A DNA stretch of 42,219 nt, from contig JBKBUF010000033.1 in the NCBI GenBank assembly GCA_046290815.1, positions 1-42,219 on the forward strand, written 5' to 3'. Positions 26,910 through 34,080 of this stretch are shown here, one piece after another (the first letter of the stretch is position 1; each line of letters opens with the position of its first letter). The stretch is from JBKBUF01 sp046290815. Its GTDB lineage: Bacteria; Bacteroidota; Bacteroidia; Cytophagales; Cytophagaceae. Made by a program: the position numbers and the translations under genes. The notes beneath the pieces were generated by a model that saw nothing but the letters and a program-made list of their open reading frames with translations, searched no databases and was not told where the DNA came from.

Positions 26910-28169
26910 TTGAGAATCCTTATTTCTATATGTTTTAGTGTTTTATTTTTTCCTGGATACGGTCAGTATGATCTACTTAAGGCCGGACCGATGACCGGTT
27001 GTGCTGTGGATGGAAAAATAAATGTCTGGCTTCAAACCGCCTCCGCTAAGTCTGTTATGGTCTGTTACCGCAAAGAAGAGGATTCTTCATTTACCTGCAT
27101 TTCTTCAGAAACCAGAAAGGAAAATCATTTCGTATGTAAGATTGCATTATCTGATCTCAGGCCTTCCTCTTCCTATGTTTATAATTTGTTTGTCAATGAT
27201 TCCCTGGTTAATCCCGGCTATTATTACAGATTTGAGACATATGGAGGGAATAAATTAAAAAAGGAGCTGACCATTGCTTTAGGAAGTTGTACCTATGTAT
27301 CCGGGGATGAAAAAAATATTCGGGAAGAGACGTTGATCTTTTCCTCTATTCAAAAGTTGAAGCCTGATGTGATGTTATGGATGGGTGATAATATTTATCT
27401 GGGCGAATCAGATTTAATTGATACTGTCAGAATTTATCAGAGATACGATCAGTACCGGGCATTTCATGCCTTAAAAGATTTTCAAATGCAGATGTCCAAT
27501 CTGGCGGTATGGGACGATCATGATTATGCAGGAAATAACAGTGATTGCACCTTTGTAAATAAAAAGGCTTCTCTGAATGCCTTTAGAAATTATTGGCCTC
27601 AGGACGACCAAATGCGAGTTAGCTTAGGTGCCGTTGATATTTTTTTACTTGATAACAGATACTACAGGTCTCCCGCAAAGTTCAAAAATAATTTGAGACA
27701 AATCTTCGGCCGTCAGCAGATTGACATACTATTAGAAGAACTTGAAAAAAGTCAGGCAACATTTAAATTGATAGCTTCCGGAGGACAGATATTGTGTATA
27801 GGAAGGTATAATGAAAGCTATAATATATACAAAAAAGAAAAGGCATACCTGTTGAAAGAAATAGCATTAAGAAAAATTGAAGGTGTATTCTTTTTGTCCG
27901 GGGACAGGCATTTTACTGAACTTACTAAACTACAAAGGAAAAATGATTATCCGCTATATGATCTCACTGTATCTCCACTTACATCAGATCCTCAGAAACG
28001 AAAGTCTCCGAATAAACTCAGAGAGAAAGGTACTTTTGTAAATGAAAGGAATTTTGGTCTGCTGAGATTTTTTGAAAAAGAAAGTGAGGTTATAATGATT
28101 ATTGAAATTTATAATGCAGCAGGGGAGATGAAGTGGAGCAGGGTGATGACAGGGGAGGATCTTAAGTAG
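26910..28169 (+). CDS. PhoD-like alkaline phosphatase family protein
   Basis: 419 aa from TTG 26910. No ATG is available: the frame has a TAA at 26880 and the signal peptide starts at this TTG (RILISICFSVLFFPGYG). An N-terminal Ig-like PhoD_N domain (~20-115) precedes a calcineurin-like metallophosphatase domain (~120-390). Metal-binding motifs: GSCTYVSGD, LWMGDNIYLGE, VWDDHDYAGNNSD and SGDRHFTEL. PhoD enzymes release phosphate from diesters or monoesters, usually outside the cytoplasm. It stands alone, divergent from the small 26577-26831 gene. Confidence 0.9.
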   Translation: MRILISICFSVLFFPGYGQYDLLKAGPMTGCAVDGKINVWLQTASAKSVMVCYRKEEDSSFTCISSETRKENHFVCKIALSDLRPSSSYVYNLFVNDSLVNPGYYYRFETYGGNKLKKELTIALGSCTYVSGDEKNIREETLIFSSIQKLKPDVMLWMGDNIYLGESDLIDTVRIYQRYDQYRAFHALKDFQMQMSNLAVWDDHDYAGNNSDCTFVNKKASLNAFRNYWPQDDQMRVSLGAVDIFLLDNRYYRSPAKFKNNLRQIFGRQQIDILLEELEKSQATFKLIASGGQILCIGRYNESYNIYKKEKAYLLKEIALRKIEGVFFLSGDRHFTELTKLQRKNDYPLYDLTVSPLTSDPQKRKSPNKLREKGTFVNERNFGLLRFFEKESEVIMIIEIYNAAGEMKWSRVMTGEDLK

Positions 28170-28268
28170 GGTGGTATTCTGTAGGCAATTGGCAATTAGT
28201 CAGTGGTTGACAGTATGCATGGCGTATTAAATTAGAAGGATTTCATGAGGCGGTATAAGTTGGCCGTA

Positions 28269-29198
28269 TCAAACTTTTAAACTTCTTTTATGAATTCTTT
28301 TTTGCTCAATTATTAAAACTATAAAGCTGAAAACAAAAGTTATTATAACATCAAGAGAAAATCTTGTTAAAGCTTTTGAAGCGAGGATATAATCCCCGGA
28401 AAGCAATGAAATAGGTATAAGTGTTGATGCGGGTATAAGTGCCAGTCCTATCATTACGCCTGAAGTAAAAACAGACCTTTTGGTTGCTAATAAAAGAGCT
28501 CCTGCTGTTCCGGCAATTGAAGAAGTTGCAAGAGAAATAAATGTTATTTCAGTCCAGAAGCTTATTAGACTTTTATTTATGTCATAGTAACTTTCGATGT
28601 TCGACAATGGATCAGTATTATTAAGTTTGAAAATCATACTTGTCATTCCTGCAGCTATCATGAGGGCAAGGTAACATTTAAAAGTATCAATTATTCCCCT
28701 TTGCCATATTTTGTTTCCAGTCACAAATCCTAAAGCTATTCTGGTAATGGGCATAAACCCGGGAGCTATTAACATTCCTGCAATTACAATATGTAGTGCA
28801 TTCAGGTAGAGTCCTATAGTAGCAAGTATGCCTGAAAGTGCCATTATAGCTAGTGTGGTACTATTGGCATTGCTGTCTTTGCTAATGATAAATTCCATTT
28901 CTTCCCAAAGTGCTTCGCTGGTGTCATTTTGTACTTTGTAGTTGCTGACTATACAACCATCAGGTTCACTGGTAAAAACTGAAATGCCGGATTCCTCTCC
29001 AGGCTGAAATTGGTCTAATATCCGCATTAGAGGAAAAAGACTTCTGTTCATAACTGATATTTTGATGATATCTCCCTGAGGTTTATAAGAGGCATTTCTA
29101 TATAGATTGATTTCTATTATACCCTCCATCTTTTCTATTTTATTGATAATTTCCGAAGTAACGGAGTCAGAGCAAGTAACAGATATTTGCCGGGGCAT
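28269..29198 (-). CDS. DUF389 family membrane protein
   Basis: 309 aa. An N-terminal cytoplasmic alpha/beta domain (~1-105) is followed by about six transmembrane helices from ~118 to 300. The family signature is visible in ALHIVIAGMLIAPGFMPITRIALGFVTGN and GVMIGLALIPASTLIPISL, as in TIGR00341/DUF389 proteins. Their biochemical role is not established. It is transcribed toward the PhoD gene; the ~100-nt gap between the two stops shows no clear hairpin. Confidence 0.85.
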   Translation of the reverse strand: MPRQISVTCSDSVTSEIINKIEKMEGIIEINLYRNASYKPQGDIIKISVMNRSLFPLMRILDQFQPGEESGISVFTSEPDGCIVSNYKVQNDTSEALWEEMEFIISKDSNANSTTLAIMALSGILATIGLYLNALHIVIAGMLIAPGFMPITRIALGFVTGNKIWQRGIIDTFKCYLALMIAAGMTSMIFKLNNTDPLSNIESYYDINKSLISFWTEITFISLATSSIAGTAGALLLATKRSVFTSGVMIGLALIPASTLIPISLLSGDYILASKALTRFSLDVIITFVFSFIVLIIEQKRIHKRSLKV

Positions 29199-29410
29199 AT
29201 GAACTTTTTCTTTACAACAGGAGGAAGGGAGTAATTGTTATTTTTTAATGTAGAAGTTATTGCAGATGACTTAATATTCACAAATCAATATACGGGAGAA
29301 CCTAATAGTCAATAGCTCATTCTAATTCAGAGGTGAAACATTTTTTATAGTCAGGTGAAGCATAGGTGAAACAAAGTCTTCTGGGTCTGATATACGAAAG
29401 CTGGAAAGAC

Positions 29411-29450
29411 AAAAAATGCGAAGAAAGAGTGTGAAATATGTTTCTTCGCA
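29411..29450 (-). terminator. Terminator of ssrA
   Basis: TGCGAAGAAA (29417-29426) and TTTCTTCGCA (29441-29450) pair perfectly over 10 bp with a 14-nt loop. On the minus strand the stem is followed by six T (29416-29411), just after the tmRNA 3' end. Confidence 0.88.
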
Positions 29451-29471
29451 CTGTTACTTCGCACAGAATTG

Positions 29472-29862
29472 TGGAGCTGCAGGGAGTCGAACCCTGGTCC
29501 AGAGAAGGAAATTATCGCGCCTTCTACATGCTTAGTTTGCTTTGATTGTCGGGAACAGCCAGGCAGCAAACAGCCGAACTATTCCTTAGTTGCTTAAATT
29601 TCATTACAGTGCCGCAACAACACCGCAACTAGATCTGTATTATGACACTCCGTATTCAAACCTTACAGAACGGAAGATTTGAGGAATGCTTGCCGGGACT
29701 CTCTTAGAGTCGCCTAAGCTTTTAAGACTTGGTCTTAATTAAGCAGCAAGGGCGTAGTTTTCTTCGCCAACTATTGTTCGGAACTATCTTTCAAGGCTCT
29801 CATCCCATGAGCCTGCATGCTTACACACGTAATCACTCAACCTGTCAAATCCGGTCAGCCCC
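29472..29862 (-). ncRNA. ssrA: Transfer-messenger RNA (tmRNA)
   Basis: 391 nt. The 5' end GGGGCTGACCGGATTTGAC and 3' end GGTTCGACTCCCTGCAGCTCCA form the tRNA-like domain: GGGGCTG pairs with CAGCTCC (one G-U), and the T-loop TTCGACTC is intact. The 3' CCA is not encoded. The tag frame is GGC GAA GAA AAC TAC GCC CTT GCT GCT TAA (29768-29739), encoding GEENYALAA, which ends in the usual protease signal LAA. It frees ribosomes stalled on broken mRNA and tags the peptide for degradation. This region also holds spurious antisense reading frames, which are not genes. Confidence 0.97.
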
Positions 29863-29900
29863 ATATTTTCAAAGAACTCTTAAAGCTGAAAGCGAATAAC

Positions 29901-29931
29901 ATTCAACATTTATCATTCAACATTCAACATT
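29901..29931. repeat. Three copies of ATTCAACATT
   Basis: Direct repeats at 29901-29910, 29915-29924 and 29922-29931 in the leader between the ssrA promoter and its 5' end. Simple repeat; no function evident. Confidence 0.6.
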
Positions 29932-29948
29932 AAACTATGTTTGTCCTG

Positions 29949-29976
29949 CAAAGATAATACTTTAATTATAACTTTG
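29949..29976. promoter_or_regulatory. Back-to-back promoters of ssrA and the DUF481-like gene
   Basis: A dyad GCAAAGATAAT...ATTATAACTTTGC holds two exact -7 boxes: TATCTTTG on the minus strand (29949-29956, for ssrA, giving a ~80-nt precursor leader) and TAACTTTG on the plus strand (29969-29976, for the gene starting near 29981). Confidence 0.6.
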
Positions 29977-29980
29977 CAGA

Positions 29981-30793
29981 ATGGATAATGTGAATCGGTC
30001 TTTTGTTGTGTTCCGTGTAATAACAATTTTTGTACTGTTTTCGGTTCCTACAGTGTTGCCTGCGCAAATACTTAACATTGAAAGGTTTAGGTTTGAGAAA
30101 GATACTTCTAACTTCTGGACGGGAAATGTAACATTTGGCCTTTCCTCAAAAAAACAGAATAACACTGTTACGACCGTAAATGCTGCTACTAACCTGGTAT
30201 ATCTTTCTGAAAAGCACAGTTATTTAAATATCAATAATATCAGGTTTCTTTCCGTTTCTAATCAAAATGTGGTAAGCGAAGGTTATACCCACATCAGACT
30301 GAACTTATACAGAAGGAAGAAGATATCAGCGGAACCTTTTATTCAATTTCAGTATGACATCGGCAGGGGCTTGGAAAAAAGGGAGTTATATGGAATGAGC
30401 TTTCGCGCGAGAATTTTTGCATCTGAACCATTAACCGTTGCATTCAGCACAGGTGCAATGTATGAACATGAAGTATGGAAGGGTCGAGTGTTGAGATTTC
30501 CAATGGAAGGAAGTCCGGGAAGGGCGGAAACTCATTTTCTGAAATCTTCAAGTCATCTTACTTTGAGAAGCACCTTAGGAAAAAATGTTTCTTTGATAGG
30601 TATCACATATTATCAGGCGCCTTATGAAGATTTTTTTCGACCAAGAGTTATAACAGATATTTCATTGATGATTACTCTTAGCAGGTATTTTTCATTTTCC
30701 AATCAGTTTGTATCTACTTTCGATGCTGCACCTATTCTTGATGATAATAAATTTATATACACACTCAATACGAATCTTGTGGTGAAATTTTGA
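29981..30793 (+). CDS. DUF481-like outer-membrane barrel protein
   Basis: 270 aa from ATG 29981. Signal peptide region NVNRSFVVFRVITIFVLFSVPTVLPAQ. The mature part is a chain of amphipathic strands (FWTGNVTFGLSSKKQNN, SYLNINNIRFLSV, AEPFIQFQYDIGRGL, LTVAFSTGAMYEHEVWKG) ending NTNLVVKF, matching the DUF481/YdiY type of salt-induced outer-membrane protein. Function unknown. The -7 box TAACTTTG ends only 4 nt before the ATG, so either the mRNA is leaderless or translation starts at GTG 29990 or 30008, both still upstream of the hydrophobic core. Faces away from ssrA. Confidence 0.75.
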   Translation: MDNVNRSFVVFRVITIFVLFSVPTVLPAQILNIERFRFEKDTSNFWTGNVTFGLSSKKQNNTVTTVNAATNLVYLSEKHSYLNINNIRFLSVSNQNVVSEGYTHIRLNLYRRKKISAEPFIQFQYDIGRGLEKRELYGMSFRARIFASEPLTVAFSTGAMYEHEVWKGRVLRFPMEGSPGRAETHFLKSSSHLTLRSTLGKNVSLIGITYYQAPYEDFFRPRVITDISLMITLSRYFSFSNQFVSTFDAAPILDDNKFIYTLNTNLVVKF

Positions 30794-30796
30794 GAA

Positions 30797-30846
30797 AGTT
30801 TCTCCGCATCCCGCACTCCTCCCTCTTTCTTCGCACTCTTCACTTC
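30797..30846. repeat. CTTCGCACT-type intergenic repeat
   Basis: CTCCGCATCCCGCACTCC and TCTTCGCACTCTTCACTT share the CTTCGCACT core found also at 29417-29466 and 33893-33985. No strong hairpin at this copy. Confidence 0.5.
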
Positions 30847-30891
30847 TCTTATTTGTATTCTTTCTAAATTTCTATAAAAGTTATTTCCTGC

Positions 30892-30923
30892 TTGCATCAT
30901 CCGAAACTTTTGTTTTATCTTTG
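30892..30923 (+). promoter_or_regulatory. Promoter of the rtcB leader
   Basis: TTG (30892-30894), 21-nt spacer and TATCTTTG (30916-30923), an exact TAnnTTTG -7 box. Transcription should start near 30930, about 30 nt before the leader peptide. Confidence 0.65.
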
Positions 30924-30947
30924 TAGTATAAAATTAAAATATCCTAT

Positions 30948-30956
30948 AGAAAGGAG
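30948..30956 (+). promoter_or_regulatory. Strong Shine-Dalgarno of the leader peptide
   Basis: AGAAAGGAG is complementary over nine bases to the 3' end of bacterial 16S rRNA and sits 6 nt before ATG 30963 (9 before ATG 30966). Shine-Dalgarno sequences are rare in this phylum and in the rest of this window. Confidence 0.8.
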
Positions 30957-30962
30957 CTTTTT

Positions 30963-31010
30963 ATGATGGCGCAGAAATTATTTATACATATCAAGATCGG
31001 GAACAGCTAA
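30963..31010 (+). CDS. Leader peptide of the rtcB-prfH operon (15 aa)
   Basis: MMAQKLFIHIKIGNS, two tandem ATG codons, stop TAA 31008-31010. It is preceded by the strong Shine-Dalgarno and lies inside the attenuator, covering strands A and B of the structure described below. The peptide has no run of one amino acid, though Ile occurs at positions 8, 10 and 12. It probably acts as a sensor of translation and has no function as a product. No other gene role is suggested. Confidence 0.65.
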   Translation: MMAQKLFIHIKIGNS

Positions 31011-31062
31011 TCTTTAGCTGAAGAAAAGTAATTTCTGCCCGGTCTTATGATCGGGTTTTTTT
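30971..31062 (+). promoter_or_regulatory. Attenuator with exclusive terminator and antiterminator upstream of rtcB
   Basis: Strands: A 30971-30983, B 30993-31001 (AAGATCGGG), C 31026-31038, D 31038-31046 (CCCGGTCTT), E 31049-31055 (GATCGGG) followed by T7 (31056-31062). A pairs with C over 13 bp (one G-U). D pairs with E (7 bp, terminator) or with B (9 bp, antiterminator), because B and E both contain GATCGGG. B-D would be pseudoknotted with A-C, so the two are largely exclusive. A small hairpin CAGCTAA/TTAGCTG (31004-31020) holds the leader stop codon. This is the topology of classical translation-controlled attenuators. Confidence 0.7.
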
Positions 31063-31226
31063 ATGCCTTTTTTGGTCTGCCGATCAATCAATTTTCATTT
31101 ATAGAATTCTCAGGGTTGAAAAAAATCAGCCATGGGAAAACTATGCCTTTTTCACAATGAGATAAAGCTTGAAAAAACAAAGGTGATTCCTTAATGGGAT
31201 TGCTGTGTCTATACAATTTTAAAATT

Positions 31227-32633
31227 ATGGGAAATCTAAAAATAAAGGTCAAAGACCTTAAAAGAATAAATTATAACTCTGATAAATCAAGAAGTCTTGC
31301 AGTAACCATTCTTGCAAAAAACTTCAAGCATTTGTCGGCAGCAGAACAAATAGATCTGCTGGTAAATGTTAAGAGCAAGCCGATGGATTTTATCCACGAT
31401 GAAGTCTTAGGTATGCTGGCAGCTGAGTTTGCTGAAAAGCCGGTGGCACTTAAGAAATCAGAAATTCCATTGAGGAGCAACAAAGCTGAAATGAATATTT
31501 TCGGAAGGAGACATATTATGAGCAACGCCTATCAGCAGATGCAAACCGCTATGAGTTTGCCTGTAGTAGAAAGGGGTGCTCTGATGCCTGATGCACATAT
31601 GGGCTATGGTATTCCTATTGGTGGTGTATTAGCTACGAAGGATACAGTAATTCCTTATGCCGTTGGGGTAGACATTGGTTGCAGAATGAATCTTAGTATT
31701 TATGAAGTGGATCCCGGATTTCTGATCAGGAACAGTCATTTGCTGAAAACATCATTAAAAGAAAGGACATTCTTTGGTGGTGGTGCAACAAACCCAATGA
31801 AGAACGACCATGAAATATTGGACAGAAAAGAATTCTGTCAGACTGATTTGCTGAGAAGATATCATGATAAGGCAGTAAAGCAATTAGGTACATCAGGTTC
31901 CGGAAATCATTTTGTGGAGTTCGGAATAGTGAGTCTTCAGGAGGAATTCAGAGGTCTTGCCAAAGGAGAATATCTAGGATTATTGTCACATTCCGGATCC
32001 AGAGGTTTAGGTGCCGCTATTGCATCTTTTTATACTGATGTTGCTATTAAAAAATGTTTGTTACCACGTCAGGTAAGAAGTATGGCCTGGTTGTCTCTTG
32101 ATTCCTCCGAAGGACAGGAGTATTGGTTATCCATGAATCTTGCCGGGGACTATGCAAAGGCATGTCATGATATAATTCATTTGAACCTGTCTAAGTATAT
32201 CGGACTGAAACCTGTTTTGACTTTTGGGAATCATCACAATTTTGCCTGGAAGGAAACTCAGGAGAATGGAGAAGAATGGATAGTGCATCGCAAAGGTGCT
32301 ACACCTGCTCAGGAGAATGTGCCGGGTATTATTCCCGGATCCATGACTGCTAAAGGTTACATTGTGAAAGGGAAAGGTAATCCTTCTTCTTTGTGCAGTG
32401 CTTCACATGGTGCCGGCAGAAGAATGAGCAGAGCAGATATCAGGGAGTCTGTATCCGGTAGCAGTATGAAGAAAATGCTTGCAGCTGCAGGAGTAAGTCT
32501 TATTGGTGGTGATACAGATGAAGCTCCGGTTGCATATAAAGACCTGGAAGAAGTGATGAAATCACAGGCTGAGTTGGTGGAGATAATAGGAAGCTTTCTT
32601 CCTAAGATTGTAAGAATGGATGGTAAAGTTTAA
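31227..32633 (+). CDS. rtcB: RtcB family RNA ligase
   Basis: 468 aa from ATG 31227 (MGNLKIKVKDLKRI); an in-frame ATG at 31194 adds eleven residues unlike the family. RtcB joins 2',3'-cyclic phosphate or 3'-phosphate ends to 5'-OH ends with GTP and Mn. Key residues: DAHMGYGIPIGGV and VGVDIGCRM with metal ligand C152, GTSGSGNHFVE, LLSHSGSRGLG, FGNHHNFAW, and the guanylylated H354 in HRKGATPA, then SASHGAGRRMSR. It is followed after 19 nt by prfH, the arrangement of the RtcB2-PrfH ribosome-repair module. The long leader with attenuator suggests regulation by translation; no RtcR regulator or RtcA is present. Confidence 0.94.
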   Translation: MGNLKIKVKDLKRINYNSDKSRSLAVTILAKNFKHLSAAEQIDLLVNVKSKPMDFIHDEVLGMLAAEFAEKPVALKKSEIPLRSNKAEMNIFGRRHIMSNAYQQMQTAMSLPVVERGALMPDAHMGYGIPIGGVLATKDTVIPYAVGVDIGCRMNLSIYEVDPGFLIRNSHLLKTSLKERTFFGGGATNPMKNDHEILDRKEFCQTDLLRRYHDKAVKQLGTSGSGNHFVEFGIVSLQEEFRGLAKGEYLGLLSHSGSRGLGAAIASFYTDVAIKKCLLPRQVRSMAWLSLDSSEGQEYWLSMNLAGDYAKACHDIIHLNLSKYIGLKPVLTFGNHHNFAWKETQENGEEWIVHRKGATPAQENVPGIIPGSMTAKGYIVKGKGNPSSLCSASHGAGRRMSRADIRESVSGSSMKKMLAAAGVSLIGGDTDEAPVAYKDLEEVMKSQAELVEIIGSFLPKIVRMDGKV

Positions 32634-32652
32634 TGTTTAAAATTTTAGAAAA

Positions 32653-33357
32653 ATGCAAACGAGAATATTACAAATAACATCAGGTAGAGGACCTCAGGAA
32701 TGCTGTTGGGTTGTCTCAAGAGTATTAAAGTTTCTTCTTGAAGAAGCAAGGAGTTTAGGACTCCATGCCCACGTAATTCATAGGGAAGAAGGGGAAGAAA
32801 ACGGGACACTCCTTTCTGCTGTGGTGCAGGTTAAAGGAAATGATCTGAAAGGTTTTGTTCAAAGCTGGGTAGGAACAGTTCTGTGGATAGGCAAAAGTAA
32901 ATATCGGAAAATGCATAAAAGAAGTAACTGGTTTGTGGGGGTAAATCTCCTGCAACCTGCTGCAACTGGTTTTACTGAATTCAATGTGCAGGATGTTCGC
33001 TATGAAGCATTTCGGTCCGGAGGTCCGGGAGGGCAGAATGTAAACAAAGTGAATTCTGCCGTACGGGCAATTCATATTCCGACTGGCATAAATGTGGTGG
33101 CAAAGGATACAAGGTCTCAGGTTCAGAATAAGAAACTGGCCTTTGACCGGTTGGCAGCACTGGTCAGATCAAATTTTATTAAACAACAGGAAGGTAAAAT
33201 TTATGAAGGCTGGAAAAACCACGAATTGCTGGTAAGAGGTAATCCGGTAAGAGTGTTCACCGGAGATGACTTTAAAAAAATGAATGTAGAAAAGAAGTAT
33301 AAGTCACGGAGGCTTTCCTTAAAACAGGAATTAAGAAAAGAAATCCGTGATGATTAA
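32653..33357 (+). CDS. prfH: Peptide chain release factor homologue PrfH
   Basis: 234 aa. The N-terminus has the PrfH-typical SGRGPQECCWVV motif and the catalytic GGQ is at 126-128 (SGGPGGQNVNKV). It lacks domains 1 and 2 codon-recognition segments of RF1/RF2. PrfH releases the peptide from ribosomes whose 16S rRNA is cut near the decoding centre, which allows RtcB to ligate the break; this pairing is established for other bacteria. Start ATG lies 19 nt after rtcB. The stop TAA abuts the ATG of the TPR gene with no gap. It is longer than many PrfH (~200 aa) through a basic C-terminal tail. Confidence 0.93.
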   Translation: MQTRILQITSGRGPQECCWVVSRVLKFLLEEARSLGLHAHVIHREEGEENGTLLSAVVQVKGNDLKGFVQSWVGTVLWIGKSKYRKMHKRSNWFVGVNLLQPAATGFTEFNVQDVRYEAFRSGGPGGQNVNKVNSAVRAIHIPTGINVVAKDTRSQVQNKKLAFDRLAALVRSNFIKQQEGKIYEGWKNHELLVRGNPVRVFTGDDFKKMNVEKKYKSRRLSLKQELRKEIRDD

Positions 33358-33879
33358 ATGAAAATAATTATGATCACAATTGCTGAACAATATTATATTA
33401 AGGCCTTGAATCTATATCCTTATTCATTAGATGAATTTATGGAGCAGATTCATTATGCATTGAGCTATGATCCTGAACACGCAGGAGCCAACTTACTTAT
33501 GGGCAAAATGTATATGGAACAATTTCAGAAATATTCCGAGGCGGAACCTTATTTCCAAAAGGCGCTTGCCGGAGAGCCTGATAATATGTTTGCCTGTGAA
33601 AGGCTAGCCGTTTTGTATATTTATCTTAGAGCCTTTGATAAAGCCGAAAGAGTAATCAGATATTGGTACACAGTACAAGGTGCCTGTCTGGCACAGGTGA
33701 GATATACTGAAGCCATGCTATGTGAATATCAAAGAGATTATGTGAGAGCAAAGTATCTCTTTGAGATGGCCATGATGGATACATACAACAACGATTACAT
33801 GAGCTTCCTTGAAGCTGAAATAGATCGTGTTGAGAAAAAAATAGCCAAAGGCAGCAAATACAAATACCTTAATTGTTAA
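33358..33879 (+). CDS. TPR protein, third gene of the rtcB-prfH operon
   Basis: 173 aa from ATG 33358, immediately after the prfH stop; a second ATG at 33370 is also possible. No signal peptide. It has about four helix-turn-helix TPR units: residues ~8-40, ~42-75 (AGANLLMGKMYMEQFQKYSEA), ~76-110 and ~112-150 (TEAMLCEYQRDYVRAKYLF). TPRs bind proteins and no catalytic residues are seen. Its position makes it a candidate partner of RtcB-PrfH, perhaps an adaptor for damaged ribosomes, which is inference only. Alternatively it could be an independent cytoplasmic gene that shares the transcript. Confidence 0.8.
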   Translation: MKIIMITIAEQYYIKALNLYPYSLDEFMEQIHYALSYDPEHAGANLLMGKMYMEQFQKYSEAEPYFQKALAGEPDNMFACERLAVLYIYLRAFDKAERVIRYWYTVQGACLAQVRYTEAMLCEYQRDYVRAKYLFEMAMMDTYNNDYMSFLEAEIDRVEKKIAKGSKYKYLNC

Positions 33880-33892
33880 ACCTATGAGGACA

Positions 33893-33985
33893 GAGTGCGG
33901 AGAAAGAGTGCGAAGTAACAGTGCGGTGAACCTATTTTCGCACTCTTTTCTCTTTCTCCTCACTCTTTCTCTTACTTCGCACTGT
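33893..33985. repeat. Intergenic repeat cluster with AGTGCGAAGTAA/TTACTTCGCACT arms
   Basis: AGTGCGAAGTAA (33907-33918) and TTACTTCGCACT (33972-33983) are exact reverse complements, with further imperfect pairs between (GAGAAAGAGTGCGAA/TTCGCACTCTTTTCTC). It follows the rtcB operon and may end its transcript, but no long T-tract is present. Confidence 0.6.
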
Positions 33986-34080
33986 TACTCTATTTTAGCT
34001 GTTAATCATGGTTTATAATGAATCTTTCGTTAAATTGCCTTCCCTTATTTCAAAAATGTACCCGTTTACTAAATATCACT

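Noticed and set aside
29351..29569. 72-codon minus-strand reading frame over the ssrA 3' end
   Set aside because: It overlaps the tmRNA tRNA-like domain and its terminator on the same strand; no protein-like features.
29901..29931. Short direct repeats as a CRISPR array
   Set aside because: Three 10-nt copies, two overlapping, no spacers and no cas genes in the window.
30971..31062. Leader as an amino-acid (Ile or His) attenuator
   Set aside because: Three Ile and one His codons are too few and spread out, and the downstream genes are not amino-acid biosynthesis; kept only as an alternative.
32653..33357. prfH as a truncated release factor 2 (prfB)
   Set aside because: The SGRGPxECCWVV N-terminus and the rtcB context identify PrfH; no programmed frameshift site is present.
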